A DNA stretch of 64,000 nucleotides from Scolanthus callimorphus (GCA_033964015.1 CM066916.1:32319404-32383403); one strand, 5' to 3'. Numbered from the stretch's first letter, positions 50,150 to 61,095 are shown. Notes: generated by a model not told the origin, from the sequence alone. Translations and numbers: made by a program.

Positions 50150-50680
50150 CTCCTTATTCCACTACGTCGTATGTGGAAGAATATGGGGTATACCTCCGTG
50201 TAAGAACCATTCCCAGAGGCTTTGTGACGCAACTCGTGAACAATACCCAGGTTCTTACACGGAGGTAGAGCCAGAATATGCAACGGAATACGTAGGGAGT
50301 CATCCATTGGTAACTGACAAAGAAAACGCAGGCTTCTAGTGTAGCCAAATTGGTGTAGCTCGAAAGCAACAGCAAGAAAATGTCCAAGAGCTAGCATGGT
50401 CATCGGTAACTGCACCTGAATTAGTTACTCGAATACAAAATCTTCACAAACATACATGTATCCAGGCGGACATAAAGTTGAACGTGATCAGCAGGAGTGG
50501 AATTCCTGTGATTACTGAGGATGGCAAATGTGGTATCAATATGCGGCATGGCATACATTCGTCAAGAATCTCAAAAACGGATTTTTTGTCTCCCATAACA
50601 TAAGATGCAGTCATGGGAAAGCTCGTGCTCCGTATTCGAAAGTACTGTCGAAGGTATTGATCCATAATAATTTACTGCTG
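50150..50680 (-). pseudogene. BTB/POZ-like accessory protein, diverged copy
   Basis: Two frames: 50665-50444 (FEILDECMPCRILIPHLPSS, aligned with the LLEHLVPAGALHVIAATP part of the 49.2-kb copy) and 50415-50200 (LGHFLAVAFELHQFGYTRSL, RFLCQLPMDDSLRIPLH, aligned with VMMALKHHGYFEIINALC). It represents a different BTB-like subfamily. A perfect 18-bp inverted repeat (TACCTCCGTGTAAGAACC) at 50191-50208 / 50250-50267 lies within it. No RING follows before the LTR edge. Confidence 0.5.
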
Positions 50681-50852
50681 ATACGCTAACAACACAATCG
50701 TGACAGGGAAGCGTTGGAATAATATTGTCCGATGACACTAGAAAAGGAACAAAAACGAATAAGAAATCGTCTGAAGAATACGGCGCATATTCTTGACAAA
50801 ACTGGTTGTAATAATATCTGACTTGACTTGAGCCGAAGGAATGTGCGTAACG

Positions 50853-51232
50853 GTCGAGCTCTGAAGAATATTATTTATATTTGGCTATGTCAGCTGTCTT
50901 ATGATTGATAACTCTTTGTTAAAGTTAAGTGAATTTGAAGCATGTTCGCTGATGTAAAGTCAAGCCATATGAATGAAACTGCACGTTATGTTCGTGGGCA
51001 TTGCCCTCCTGATAATATATGGCGTTGTAAATAACTTGTGATTTAACGGTAACTATTTATTTTCGTGATATAAAACTATTAAAGAAATTTGAGTGGAAAT
51101 ACTAAGCAACGAAAACAATAATACGAACTCTTCTTTTTTGTTTTATTCTTATATAATGCGGGGCTGGCGAGGCTTTATATGGAATACTTACCAAAAGTCA
51201 GGTTTGTGACTTGTAATGACCTTTGATCTGAT
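50853..51232. repeat. Repeat shared with 34172-34509
   Basis: Second copy of the unknown repeat, with extra bases (about 50901-50955). It lies between the diverged BTB fragment and the C LTR. Confidence 0.6.
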
Positions 51233-51295
51233 ACCGCTTAATTTTGGTACAATTATGGGCCTTGTAGATGATTAAAGCCACCGGTCTCCACCGAA

Positions 51296-52121
51296 TGTTA
51301 GGTAGGCAATGACCAGGATCCTCTCAAGTTTTTGTTGGTTTATTTAAGATATAGGACTGGCTCACAAAACTCTAACTCCAAAGGCCGATCGAGCCCTTCT
51401 TTTATATCCTAGATCCAGACGACAGTTTAAGAGTATTAAATTGACAATTTAAGAGTATTAAATTATGAAGAGTAGAAAATAACAATCGCTAAATTAGCCA
51501 AAGTCAATCAGTGTAGACGGGCTGTTTCATGTTCTAGGACTTACAGTAAAAATAGAAAAATGGCAAAGTTTACAAAATTAGAGATCCTAAGAGCGCATGT
51601 CCTAAAAGACAACGTTACTACAAGGCTGACTAACTGCGCATGCCTTAAAAGACAGCGTGACTACAAAATTTTCATTTATGATCAGACAACGGATAAATTG
51701 TTCCACCAACATCAAGAGGGGTTATTGGTTTACAAGCTCGGGCTGACAAACTCAACTTTTACAAAACTATAAAGCCTCCCGAGCTTGTAAACTCGGCCGT
51801 TTTCTACTGAGCAATCAAAATTGCTGAGACCGCATGATTTTGGTGTACAAGAGGTTACAAAGTTGTTTACGAATATAATTATGGTATCCGGACCTGTTTG
51901 AGCTCGCGAAAGCAGACACCTGTTAATCTAGCTGAAGGAGATCCCCGCCAAAAAGGCGTCCACGCCCTGAAGACAAACACTCATTTTCGTTTCCTAAATT
52001 TGGCCAACTTTTAAGTGTGCCCAAAAATAACCAATGCCCAAAATATCTAAATTTATCTAAAAGGCCAAACAGGTCTGCAATGTGTTAACAATTATATAGT
52101 GTTAAAATTCGTAACGTAACA
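51296..52121 (-). mobile_element. LTR family C, full length, 3' LTR
   Basis: An 826-bp LTR from TGTTAGGTAGGCAATGACC to CGTAACGTAACA. A variant primer binding site (GGTCTCCACCGAA) lies immediately left (51283-51295); the polypurine tract TACCCCCCACCTCAG and a RING gene lie immediately right. It therefore has both 5'- and 3'-LTR signals, as would an LTR shared by two tandem elements. Confidence 0.85.
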
Positions 52122-52217
52122 TACCCCCCACCTCAGATTCGTGCTCCTCCTGGAAACGGAGTAAATGTAAGAAAATATTCTAAATTATTTAGGATACAGA
52201 TTTTTTTATATATAATT

Positions 52218-52652
52218 TTAGCCTGGCCGGCATCGGGTTCCTGGCGGCAAAGGTCGGCGTAGGTGATCTGGCACATTTGCCCGCACCCACGCCCAGTCTG
52301 CTGCTGTTATTGGTGGTGGAGGTGGTGACGGCGGTGGCGTCGGTACTTGGCCTCTTTGTGGCCTGCCTCGGTCTCTGCTTCGGCCCCGACCACGCCACGA
52401 TCTTGGCAGATAGTTAAGGTCTCGCCGCGTCCGAATTGCTTGGACCTCCATTTCGCGATCCAAATCGCGGAGGCGGCGTAAAATCTCGAATGACTCCGGG
52501 GTGCCCCGGCAGTGGGCGCAACGGTACCTTGATTGCTCTTCCCGGAGCCACCTTGCTATGCAAGCATAGTGGCACACCTTCCGGCAGCAGGACAGGATAC
52601 ACCCATATCCTGGTGCCGAAACCGGCTCCAAACAAATAGGGCAGTCTTCCAT
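52218..52652 (-). CDS. RING-like accessory protein, type 1, intact (144 aa)
   Basis: Complete ORF, ATG at 52652. It is almost the same as 39276-39704: MEDCPICLEPVSAPGYGC, LSCCRKVCHYACIARWLREE, RYRCAHCRG, helix, Arg/Gly stretch (RGRGRSRDRGRPQRGQ), poly-Pro and ADWAWVRANVPDHLRRPLPP. One notable change is KVCHYAC in place of KVFHYAC, altering the Phe before the His ligand. A BTB remnant lies upstream; the polypurine tract and C LTR lie downstream. Confidence 0.78.
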   Translation of the reverse strand: MEDCPICLEPVSAPGYGCILSCCRKVCHYACIARWLREEQSRYRCAHCRGTPESFEILRRLRDLDREMEVQAIRTRRDLNYLPRSWRGRGRSRDRGRPQRGQVPTPPPSPPPPPITAADWAWVRANVPDHLRRPLPPGTRCRPG

Positions 52653-52679
52653 TGCTAAAATGTTAGTTTATAGTTTTGG

Positions 52680-52830
52680 TTATTGTTCAGTTGGACCAGT
52701 TGGTTATTGTTCAGACGGGCAACTTAATTTGATCGAGACTTCTTCCTTGAACTTTTTTTGTAGAATTTAGTGATGGAGCATGTGTTTTTCTAATACCTTT
52801 GCCGCTAATATTGGGACGGTAGCACTCTCG
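52680..52830 (-). pseudogene. BTB-like 3' end remnant
   Basis: The DNA matches 12640-12770 ('gacgggcaacttaattt', 'aacttttt.ttgtagaat', 'gccgctaatattgggacgg'), the end of BTB copy 2. It stops at about 52830 where LINE/Cys chimera DNA begins. Confidence 0.5.
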
Positions 52831-52844
52831 TAACGTAACAGATA

Positions 52845-53245
52845 TATGCATTGCAAAAACTACTATAAAATTGATGAATAATAATAATGAGAGTAAATAT
52901 ACTAAAACAATAACGTATAAAACTATTAAAAACTATACAACCATTATAATAAAAGGATCTCTTTGCTACTTCTGTTCTGACTGCTGGTGGATGTAAATGA
53001 TTTTATTGTCACGCTGCACGCTGGGAGATACTTCTATTGTGTTTAAAATAATTTCTAAAATACTGAGGATAACGTCCCTTTAAACATCTTTTTTCAAGTT
53101 TGTGAGTGTTATTTCATCGCCTTTCGTCCAGTGTCGGCCACTAATGCCTCGTGGTGAGTGTGGTAGCACGTCACACAATTATGTTTTAACGTACGATGTG
53201 TTTTGGTTTCGATAACGAACGTCGGCACATTGAGCCGGTATTGTG
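52845..53245 (-). pseudogene. LINE-Cys chimera, copy 5, deleted
   Basis: LINE UTR-like DNA (52845-53140) joined to a Cys N-terminal piece (53145-53245: CYHT and LNVPTFVIETKTHRTLKH-like codons). The RT-end motif is deleted, so the junction differs from the other copies. Confidence 0.6.
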
Positions 53246-53960
53246 TGTTAGGGTCCCCTGTATTTAAGTTAAATAATAATTAATAAATAAGTGAATATAT
53301 GGATATATGTCTTGATAATGTTCATTTGCGTGCTGTTCTATATATTTTTCGTTTTTTATATGTGTATATTGCTACATTGCCAGAAAAGATTTAATTTGAA
53401 TGAGAGAAGGTTATTAGACGATGTTACAAAAAGAGGGAGAGAATTCCAAATTTTAGGACCTTGATATAAAATAGTAAACATCTTAATCTTTGTTCTACAG
53501 GGGGTGGCTACGGAATTGAGGGGCAGATCGTGTTATAACTATGAATATTGCTACCAGTTAGAAATAAATTGTGAAAGGGGACTGGTAGTAGATCATGATA
53601 GTAAGAGAACATAAACTTAGCAACATGAAATAAATTAATTTTCAATACACAACGAATACATAGTTAACGAAAGGAAAGGTTCTTATTGGGTGAGACAGTT
53701 TCATTCTACGTGAGATCGGGAGCATGTTCCCTAACAACGAAATTTAAGTATTGATAACATTTTTCTGTATTTATAAAGAGTAATTGCTTTTTCCCTTTGT
53801 TGATAAATATTAGCCATTTCTTCTAGTTCTCTCTTTTTTCCAACATGATCTCGATCTTTTTTTATTTTCTCTCAGTATGATAAATAGTCCTGATAAATAA
53901 ACGTTTTTTTTGTCATTATTATTATTATGATAATTCTCCTGTTCAGCTTTTTTTCTTGCG
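53246..53960. repeat. LINE/SINE-like end and unassigned DNA
   Basis: 53246-53370 matches 33610-33725. 53640-53900 contains the block GTTCCCTAACAACGAAATTT and 'ttgataaatatta', shared with 42.87 and 61.75/62.5 kb. No gene is recognised. Confidence 0.45.
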
Positions 53961-53962
53961 TA

Positions 53963-54100
53963 CATATTTTCCTATGTTTGACTAATTTGAAGTGCGCTCA
54001 TATAAAGCGAATGCCACAAAATTCCTAATTATAAAACGAAACCAAATAAACCCGCTATCTTAATTGAATATTAGAAATTGTCAAATTCCGTGACGAAACA
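53963..54100 (-). mobile_element. LTR family A, terminal fragment
   Basis: Ends CCGTGACGAAACA, followed by a weak polypurine tract TACCCCACCCCAG and a type 2 RING gene. Confidence 0.7.
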
Positions 54101-54178
54101 TACCCCACCCCAGATACGTGCACCTCCTGGGGCACGGAATAAAAGAAAAAGAACAACGAAAAACCTAAACAGTTTGAT

Positions 54179-54417
54179 TTATCCCGGTCGGCAGCGACTT
54201 CCGACCGGAAGCGGCAGGCGTAGGTGATCAGGCACATTCGCCCTCACCCACGCCCAATCGTCTGGCGTCATTCGCGGCGCTGGTGCAGGTGGTGGTGGAG
54301 GTGGTCGCTGAGCTCGTCTCCTACCCATTCGTCTATTCCTTGTCCAGAGACGAGCTTGATATTCTGCCTCCAAACGATAAAGTTCTTGTGCAAGTCTAAT
54401 ATCTCTGGCGTGCCCCG
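54179..54417 (-). pseudogene. RING-like accessory protein, type 2, cut by an H LTR
   Basis: Keeps the Arg-rich patch (RTRNRRMGRRRAQR), poly-Pro and TPDDWAWVRANVPDHLRLPL, with the natural end SRCRPG and stop. An H-type LTR begins at 54418 in the codons just after the RING, so the Zn-binding part is missing. Confidence 0.75.
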
Positions 54418-55250
54418 TGTAATAGGGTATACTAGTTCAAAGAGGTACAAGAATCTTGCCGTCGTGGATTTATTAGCCTTTAGCAACTCTTTACAAGTAG
54501 AACTCTAAAAGAACTCTACTCTAAAGTCCAAGTGTTTTTAGGTTACAGAACATAGTCTCTTTATAGTCATCTGTCATTCTATACCTAACTTGTCTATGAT
54601 TAATTAAGCCTGTTTTAGAGCGTTTTAAACAAAGATTACATAATTACGTTCCGAAGTGCAAAAACTAGAATTTTCATATTAAAGTTTATCAATAGGATTT
54701 GAAACTTGAATACTAATAAGATATAACAGCTTAACTTATGCTTTCCTTTGTCCAATTATAATTCCTTCTAGAATGTTCTGGAGTTGAATTGAATATAATT
54801 TGAACTTAATACTTCAAGAAACATGGTGTGTCTAAAAGCGTTTCTTTTCCGTTTTCCAGAATAAACGTTGATTAGTTCATCTTTGCACGTTACTTATTTG
54901 TGCCAAACCTTGAGTTTAGTTCCACTTTAGTTTAAATCAAAACTAGCGAAATGATATTTTATCAATTGTTAGTTGATACCACAATAGAAGGAGGAAAGTA
55001 CCCTTAAATTAGAATCATTTGTTCAATCACAATACGCAGCAGTGCAATCCAATATTCGGTAATTATCTAAAACGAAATCCACGAAAAGCTGTATTTTTAT
55101 ATTGATTCTAAAAGCTATTGATTTTGAAGCAAGAGTGTTTGAAATCAATTTTCCCATAGTTGAAGTGCTATTAGGCATAAAGCAATTATTTTTCAAAACT
55201 TAATCACTTTTATAATTATTCAAAAACCTCTTGAATTCTACATTATAACA
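54418..55250 (-). mobile_element. LTR family H, 3' LTR
   Basis: An 833-bp LTR from TGTAATAGGGTATAC to CTACATTATAACA. On the minus strand it starts TGTTATAATG and carries TATAAAG (near 54555) before AATAAA (near 54464). The right flank AATACCCCTCGTTTG is a short polypurine tract. It is a single-copy family in this window, and inserted into a type 2 RING gene. Confidence 0.8.
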
Positions 55251-55262
55251 AATACCCCTCGT

Positions 55263-55766
55263 TTGACAAGGTCGAAGTCCCGTTCGACCAAGAAAAAGTA
55301 AGGAACATAGGGGGTATTGTCTGGTTTAAAGATGAAATTTGTTAACTACAGTAATCAATTTTTTTGTTGTTGAACTGGGTGTTCAATTCCCGCAACGGTA
55401 GTGCGTAAATATCCTCAACTATACATGTAATAGGTTGTGTATACAGTCACGATAATATATATATATATATTTTTTGATAGTTTTGATATTGTGATTAAAC
55501 GTTTCAAGCCAATCGAACAAACGTGAAATTTCGAATGTCAAATAGAATCCGAATATAAAACAATGATACGAAGTAAACAAACCTAACAATGAAAAAAAAA
55601 ACAAGTAAACAAAAAAAATTGTCGAGGAACCGTTTAAAACAAAACGTGCTGACAGAAGGATAATAAATAAAAGATATAAGGCTGTCAGAAACGTTTGTTG
55701 AGACTACTCAACCCGGATTTTAAGAATCGGACATAGTTACTCTGAGCTATGGAACGTAAACGTTGT
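55263..55766. other. H element 3' untranslated region
   Basis: About 500 bases between the RING-like ORF and the H polypurine tract. AT-rich, with a (TA)n near 55457-55471. No gene is recognised. Confidence 0.5.
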
Positions 55767-56304
55767 TTATGAACGGCGGGTTTGGCGCCGTCGCATCTCT
55801 ACCCAGCCTGGTGGAGGACGAGGTAGATGTGCAGGTCTGTCGTGATGTGTAGGAGGCTCATCCTCCTCATCGGGCGAGAGAATTTCGGCAGGAGACCTAC
55901 TGCCGTAAGTCTCATCATATTGTCGTGCTTCGGTGAGGTGGTGTGTGGAGATGGCGTTCGTTAAGGACGTATAATGATCACACCATGTAGTAGGTGCTGG
56001 AAGTGGGTCTGGTAGCACTATGACATGACGCGGCGCAGTTTCTTATGCCACGTCTTTGGCGGTGACCGGTAAAAAGGTGCTGCGACAAAAACAGCAACGG
56101 GGGTGGTACTTGGGGCATGAGTACCATGGAGTTAGTTAAACACGATGGATGCATATATTCCCCACAACAGGGTGTTTGAAAGATGCCTCTCTCGTGGTGG
56201 TAATACAAAAACATCGCGTTCTCAGCCATTTTTCTGTGTGTCGCCGTTGCTGGCGCTTCTTGGTGGATGGCTTGAATGGCATGCTGGAAGAATGATGGAA
56301 GCAT
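55767..56304 (-). pseudogene. RING-like accessory protein of the H element
   Basis: The first frame (56304-about 56100) reads MAENAMFLYYHHERGIFQTP, CCGEYMHPSCL, the well-known CCG-x-x-(M/F)H-x2-CL core of many RING-like proteins. A second frame supplies YSCPKYHPRCCFCRS, which would complete the Zn sites, so a frameshift near 56110-56130 is likely. The rest (56018-55767) is acidic and Pro-rich (SPAEILSPDEEDEPPTHH, PPPGWVEMRRRQ). It occupies the same Env-downstream position as the A/C RING genes but shares no obvious sequence beyond the core. Confidence 0.6.
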
Positions 56305-56436
56305 GGCTAAGATACAATCAAAGTCAGGAACTATGGTAAGAACAACTTATGAGTAAAGTTGTGTAATGTTAATGAAAGTATTGTTAGTTGTGTAGAGATG
56401 AAGTGTTACGTGGTGTAGAAGTTGTGAAGATGCAAA

Positions 56437-56828
56437 ATGCACGATTGGAATACAATCGAGTGCAGAAGTCACGACTGTAATACAGTCAATGAGTGAAATT
56501 ATTTTAATTTTTTTGTTTGTTGTTGTTGTGTTGAAAAAGAATTGTGCAAAAAGTGTGCGTCGTCGCGATTGTAGTAACAATCGAGCGATCTTGCGGTCTC
56601 GGTACTCACATAACTGAAATACAGTCAATGTGAGTATATTTTTTTCTTTTGGCGAATTCTCGACTGTAGTCCACTGAGTAAATGACTCCACACGTCTCGG
56701 TAAATCCAAAGGATTTTTTTCAATGTTATTATTATTATTATTAGATTTGTTTTTCTTGTGCGAACTCACGATTACAATCGAGTGACCTTGACACACCCCC
56801 GCCCATGATTGAGATACAATCGAATGGG
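56437..56828 (-). repeat. Seven dispersed imperfect palindromes, CGATTGTAATACAATCG-like
   Basis: Between the H RING-like and Env genes, motifs resembling ACGATTGTAATACAATCGAG occur near 56440, 56472, 56570, 56613, 56650, 56768 and 56807. Each could fold on itself, and most are followed by TG or GTG. The spacing is irregular. They may be RNA hairpins or protein-binding sites; no function is known. Confidence 0.55.
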
Positions 56829-56959
56829 ACTTCCAAAAAGAAAATTAAGAGATATAAGTGTAGTTAGGTGGTGTAGTTGTGTAAGGATGTGTGAGGAATA
56901 TATGCCATGTTCCATGCGAATTATGTCCATTTGAGCAGTTCCTTTGACAGTTCCTAAGT

Positions 56960-58626
56960 TTATACAGCAACGGATGGGGCTTCTTTTGATATGTCTTGTA
57001 ATGAATCACATGTATGGCGATCGGCGAGTGGTGGTGGCGCGTCGGTGTTGTAAGGTTTCTCGCGGTGGAAGAGAGCTTCCAGAATACCGTGGTGGTATAG
57101 TCCATAAAGTAGTAGGGCGAGCAGATCAATTAGTGATAGAGCTAACGCGGTGTATGTGAGAATGTCCGTAAGGGAATTAGCTTCCACTTCACTAATATCT
57201 GCGATATCCTTGTAAATAGTTTGAAGATGGGTAGTGAATTGACGATCAAGAGTACGGTAGGTTTCTTCGAGCTTGAGAAGGAAGGTCTTGTTAAAGTGAG
57301 TCAAAGGGGGAATGTCCAGAGATTGATGATGTAGGTCAATGTGTACCATGTCTGTAGCTGACTTCCACGAAACATATCGTACATGAGTAGATGTGAAGAG
57401 TGGAATCTTAATGTCCAGCGTCTCTGGGCATGTACCAACTCCTGATGTAGATGAACTGAATGTAATACTGCACGGTAGGTGTAGTACCGCGAGTGGGTGG
57501 AGTGTGATTGGTTGTGTGTTTGTGTTAAGTGTTCCTGACGATGTCGAGAGAAAATATCGTCCGCCAATGTGGTGTAAGATGCGAAGGTTATCACAGTTCT
57601 TGGCTCGTACATGGTGTCCTGCATAAGTGATGTGTGAGCGAGGGGACCAAGGGAGACCCAGAAAATCAGGATTTTTGACTAAATTCAATAAATTAGTAGG
57701 ACAGATAACAAAATTGTTATCGGTCGCACATTTCGAAATAGTGCTTGCCGTAACTAGCATTTCACTGGTTTAACAGATAATAAGTAATATATCTTTCTGC
57801 ACCACCGGTCCCGTATAACAGGTGTTGGATATGTTAAATTCAAAAGGAGTGAGATTCTCAATCGTACACAAGTCATTTTGTTCATTAATGACTGGTACGG
57901 TAAAAAGCATTGTAACGACTAATTTGGATCTCGTTTTGGAGTACGTGTGGGAAAAAATCAATCAAGGGTTCCAATAAAAGAGGAGCGCCCTCACTCAAAG
58001 CCTTTTGAGTAACTTTCATGGAGGTATCAGTAACAAGGCGGTTAGAAATCTCACGTGCTATGAAAGGTGGCAGAGATTCATATCCAGCAAGTGTGTCTGA
58101 TGGGACAGGCGTGCTAGTTGAGTAACCATATCCTGAATTTCTTTCAGACGTAAGAGAGATGTAAAGGCACGATTTACTTCAAGGAAATACTTGTGAAGAC
58201 ATTCTACAATAGTTTTCCAGTGACATTGCTGTTTGTGAGCGAATTTGTTGTACGCCTTTTCAAAGGTGTCAAATGTCTTATCAAATAGGGTTAGATCACT
58301 TGTGATAATATTCATGCATTTTGGTTGTAAGGGTATCCACTGTTTTGATCACATAGACTTGTTTACCATGTAATTATTTGTGCGAGGGCTAATGTGTCAG
58401 TAATATCCGTGAGAGACGTTTTTAGTTTTTGTATTCGGTTAGCTTCACATTTTCCACCGAGAGCCATATGAATTTTGCGAAAGAGTGCAAAGAAGCCGCT
58501 ATATGACATAAAAAACTTTCCCTTCGTTTACGCTGATGACTGAGTCCTAAATAACGTTTCTCCGCTGGGATGAAATTTGTGCAATGTTTCCTTGCCCACT
58601 TTTTGCAATCCTGAACGGTAGGTCTA
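56960..58626 (-). pseudogene. Env-like glycoprotein, H element
   Basis: An Env-like gene with one long open part (57760-56960, 266 codons): ISKCATDNNFVICPTNLL, FLGLPWSPRSHITYAG, LHHIGGRYFLSTSSGT, VLHLPCSITFSS and VGTCPETLDIKIP, VRYVSWK; then a heptad region (LKLEETYRTLDRQFTT), TM helix LSLIDLLALLLYGLYH and tail. Upstream, frameshifted: LCTIENLTPFEFNISNTCYT (57.9 kb), a helical part (58.1-58.3 kb) and a furin-like QRKRR near 58530 before the conserved KCEAN. The ectodomain start is cut by the foldback element at 58630. Confidence 0.7.
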
Positions 58627-58629
58627 TTT

Positions 58630-59194
58630 AACAATTAGACCTCGAGGCCGAATGTGCTATGATGAATACACCATGAGGCCGAAGGCCGAATGGTCTATTG
58701 ATATCATAGCACATAAGGACGAGAGGTCTAATTGTTTTAGTATAAACCAAGTCAGTTTTGGCAATGAATTCCATTATTTTATGTTGAAATATCAAGTTTC
58801 CTTGCAAAGAAAGGTGGTGGTTTTGCCAGGCACGGTCTATCACTAATAGACCATTAGTAGCTCAGCCAATCAGAACGCAGGAATTGTAATAGACCATGAG
58901 TTGGTTTATACTAAAGGACTTTAGTATAAACCAACTAATGGTCTATTACAAATCCTGCATTTTGATTATATTAGTGATAGACCGTGCCTGGCAAAACCAC
59001 CGCCTTTCTTTGCAAGGAAACTTGATTTTTTCAACATAAAAAAATGGAATTCATTGCCAAAACCGACCAACTAGTTGGTTTATACTAAAACAATTAGACC
59101 TCTCGTCCTCATGTGCTATGATATCAATAGATCATTCGGCCTTCGGCCTCATGGTCTATTCATCATAGCACTTCGGCCTTGAGGTCTAATTGTT
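58630..59194. mobile_element. Foldback element, 565 bp, near-complete hairpin
   Basis: The two arms, each about 280 bp, are inverted copies: AACAATTAGACCTCGAGGCC at the left and its complement GGCCTTGAGGTCTAATTGTT at the right. The centre (about 58900-58935) is GGTTTATACTAAAGGACTTT and complement. Arms differ by a few substitutions and small indels. It is inserted in the 5' part of the H Env gene. ORFs within are incidental. It is related to 45239-45500. Confidence 0.88.
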
Positions 59195-59349
59195 CAATAG
59201 GCATGTGGACAAATCATGCGCGATTGATAACCCGTTTCGTAACGAAAAAGGCGCGACAAAAAAGAAGAACATTCAATCAAATTAGAATAACCTCCCAGGC
59301 TTAGAACTCGTTGTGTCGCCTGTTGAAAACTCGATGCATTATGCGAAGC

Positions 59350-59530
59350 ATTACGTGGAAAATACTTTCAAGGTATGGTGAGTTTTTGTTTCTATCACCG
59401 TCCTCGGCACATTAAGCCGGTATTCCGTGGATAATATTGCCAAAGTTAGGTGAAAGCACGGTATAGGGGTTAGATCCTCGTGCCATCTGGCGGCCTCTGA
59501 AAAGAATTAATTTTCAATTAGAAAAAACAC
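59350..59530 (-). pseudogene. Cys ORF N-terminal fragment
   Basis: Contains YRLNVP.TVIETKTHHTLK-type codons and the acceptor-like AATTCTTTTCAG next to AGGCCGCCAGATGG at 59490-59520. It is cut at both sides. Confidence 0.6.
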
Positions 59531-59576
59531 AACGAAATATTTGATAAGTACATGCACGATACCCATTTTCGAAATT

Positions 59577-59710
59577 GTAACGACTCGGGATCGGTGTCTA
59601 CTGAACTGAACAATATTTTCATACTATACTATATCTTTATTCAGCTTACATACGCTTTATATAGGTGCTGGCTCTCGGAAGGTTCCCATGGGAGATCAGC
59701 CTGATAAAGG
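59577..59710 (-). mobile_element. LTR family F, partial copy 1
   Basis: TGTAACGACTCGGGATCGGT to GATCAGCCTG. It is nearly identical to 60610-60735. AATAAA (TTTATT near 59636) and TATA-like (TTTATATAGG near 59652) mark a promoter edge. Confidence 0.7.
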
Positions 59711-59799
59711 ATGTTTCTAGTGCCAAATGTAGGAATGTCCGGCCAATGTCTAGAATTCGGGCTTAGACCAAGACTATCAGATCAGAGCATGTGCACTAA

Positions 59800-60360
59800 C
59801 CGTGGGAAAAGGGATTATCTTAAAAAGGGGAAAATACCGTTAGACTCCAATGGGAAGTTCCGACCTGGAGAAGACATGCTTTCAGTTAACGCAACAGCTT
59901 GTTCTTGTGATTGTCTATGAAAAGGACGATCCGCACCCTCACTTAATTCAGGCGTTTCTGTCCAAGAACAACAATTTTCACGTTGATCAGAAAATTCTTC
60001 AGTTTCAGTATTCGAAAAACTATCTACTTCATCGCCTATCTACTATCTACTTCATCGCCTATTGAAAGTTCATCGAAATTTTCAGGCAACAGAGGTCTAG
60101 GTGGCGGACGTTCATCAAAAATAACTGTAGGTTGACTAACAGAAGAACTAGAAGATACACTACCGTCTTCGATTCGAGTGGACTGACGTGAAGGAGTCAG
60201 TGCCCTTATTCGTTTCAAAATTCCACTGCTAATTCGTTTTGAAACTTGAGTTTCTTTACTCAATTTTTCTGTCTTAGAACTTTCGCCAACTTCTTCCCTG
60301 GCTGCCTGGCTAGCCAGGGCTTTTGCTTTACTCCTGGTTACCGGCAGCTTGAAAACTTAC
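59800..60360 (-). pseudogene. Gag-like or accessory ORF of the F element
   Basis: One coding stretch interrupted by a 23-bp tandem duplication at 60012-60057 (TATCTACTTCATCGCC twice). Upstream: TRSKAKALASQAAREEV, KISKETQVSKR-type basic sequence, TPSRQSTRIEDGSVSSSSSV, PPPRPLLPENFDELSIGDEV. Downstream: FSNTETEEFSDQRENCCSWT, ETPELSEGADRPFHRQSQEQ. It is Ser/Glu/Arg-rich and low complexity, resembling a Gag C-terminal region, with no zinc knuckle. It follows the F primer binding site. Confidence 0.45.
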
Positions 60361-60529
60361 ATAAATATTCTTACATAACAAAGAAAGTACTAATCTGCTT
60401 TTTAATTTCTTTACAGAAACTTCAAAGAAAATGTTTAAAATTGCTGGCCATCTCAAAGAGTCCAAGGGAAAGTTGTCAACCCAACATACACCACACTAAC
60501 CTTTAAAGTTCTGCAATAAAAGCCGCGGG

Positions 60530-60740
60530 TCTCCACCAGTGTAACGGGATCTTTACTAGTGTTACGGGAAGAACAGTATCGCTTTTAGTCTTTTAGGGTT
60601 CTCCATCAGTGTAACGGCTCGGGATCGGTGTCTATTCAACTGAACAATATTTTCGTACTATACTATATCTTTATTCAGCTTACACGCTTTATATAGGTGC
60701 TGGCTCTCGGAAGGTTCCCATGGGAGATCAGCCTCTTTTC
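60530..60740 (-). mobile_element. LTR family F, partial copy 2, with primer binding sites
   Basis: TGTAACGGCTCGGGATCGGT begins at 60608, preceded by AGGGTTCTCCATCAG; a second primer-binding-like GCGGGTCTCCACCAG precedes TGTAACGGGATC at 60538. So two LTR edges with primer sites lie 70 bases apart. Confidence 0.65.
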
Positions 60741-60749
60741 CTAACTTAA

Positions 60750-61095
60750 AGTGATTTCCCTTACATGTTCCTCTTTAACGGCAAGTTCCTCTTCATACGT
60801 CGATGTCAAATTATCGATGCGAGTTCCAAGCTTTCTTTTCCATGCATCAATCTTTGAAAGCTGATCTTTTACAGTGTTGTTGAGTTTTTCAAGTAACTCG
60901 TTTGTTGAGTAAGGCCGCTCGTTTAAGCTACAAGAATTGGAGCGCTGTTCTTTTTTCCCGCTCTTCTTTTTTTTTCCGTTTAGCTAGTAAAATCTCTTAT
61001 TCTTGCTTTGTTTCTCGTCGTGTAGGATGACGATCCGCGTCTTTTTGTTCTAGGAGTATGAAGTCCTCTGTTTTTGCGAGATCCATAGTGCTGCA
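60750..61095 (-). pseudogene. Coiled-coil ORF, unknown
   Basis: The minus strand starts MDLAKTEDFILLEQKDADRH at about 61083, has one stop, then a Lys-rich patch (LAKRKKKSGKKEQRS), then SCSLNERPYSTNELLEKLNN and WKRKLGTRIDNLTSTYEEEL. The heptad-like pattern suggests a coiled coil. It is cut at 60740 by the F LTR. It may be the start of a Gag-like gene; no family is recognised. Confidence 0.4.

Noticed and set aside
58652..58846. ORFs in the foldback element
   Set aside because: They are on both strands of a hairpin, short, and without domain.
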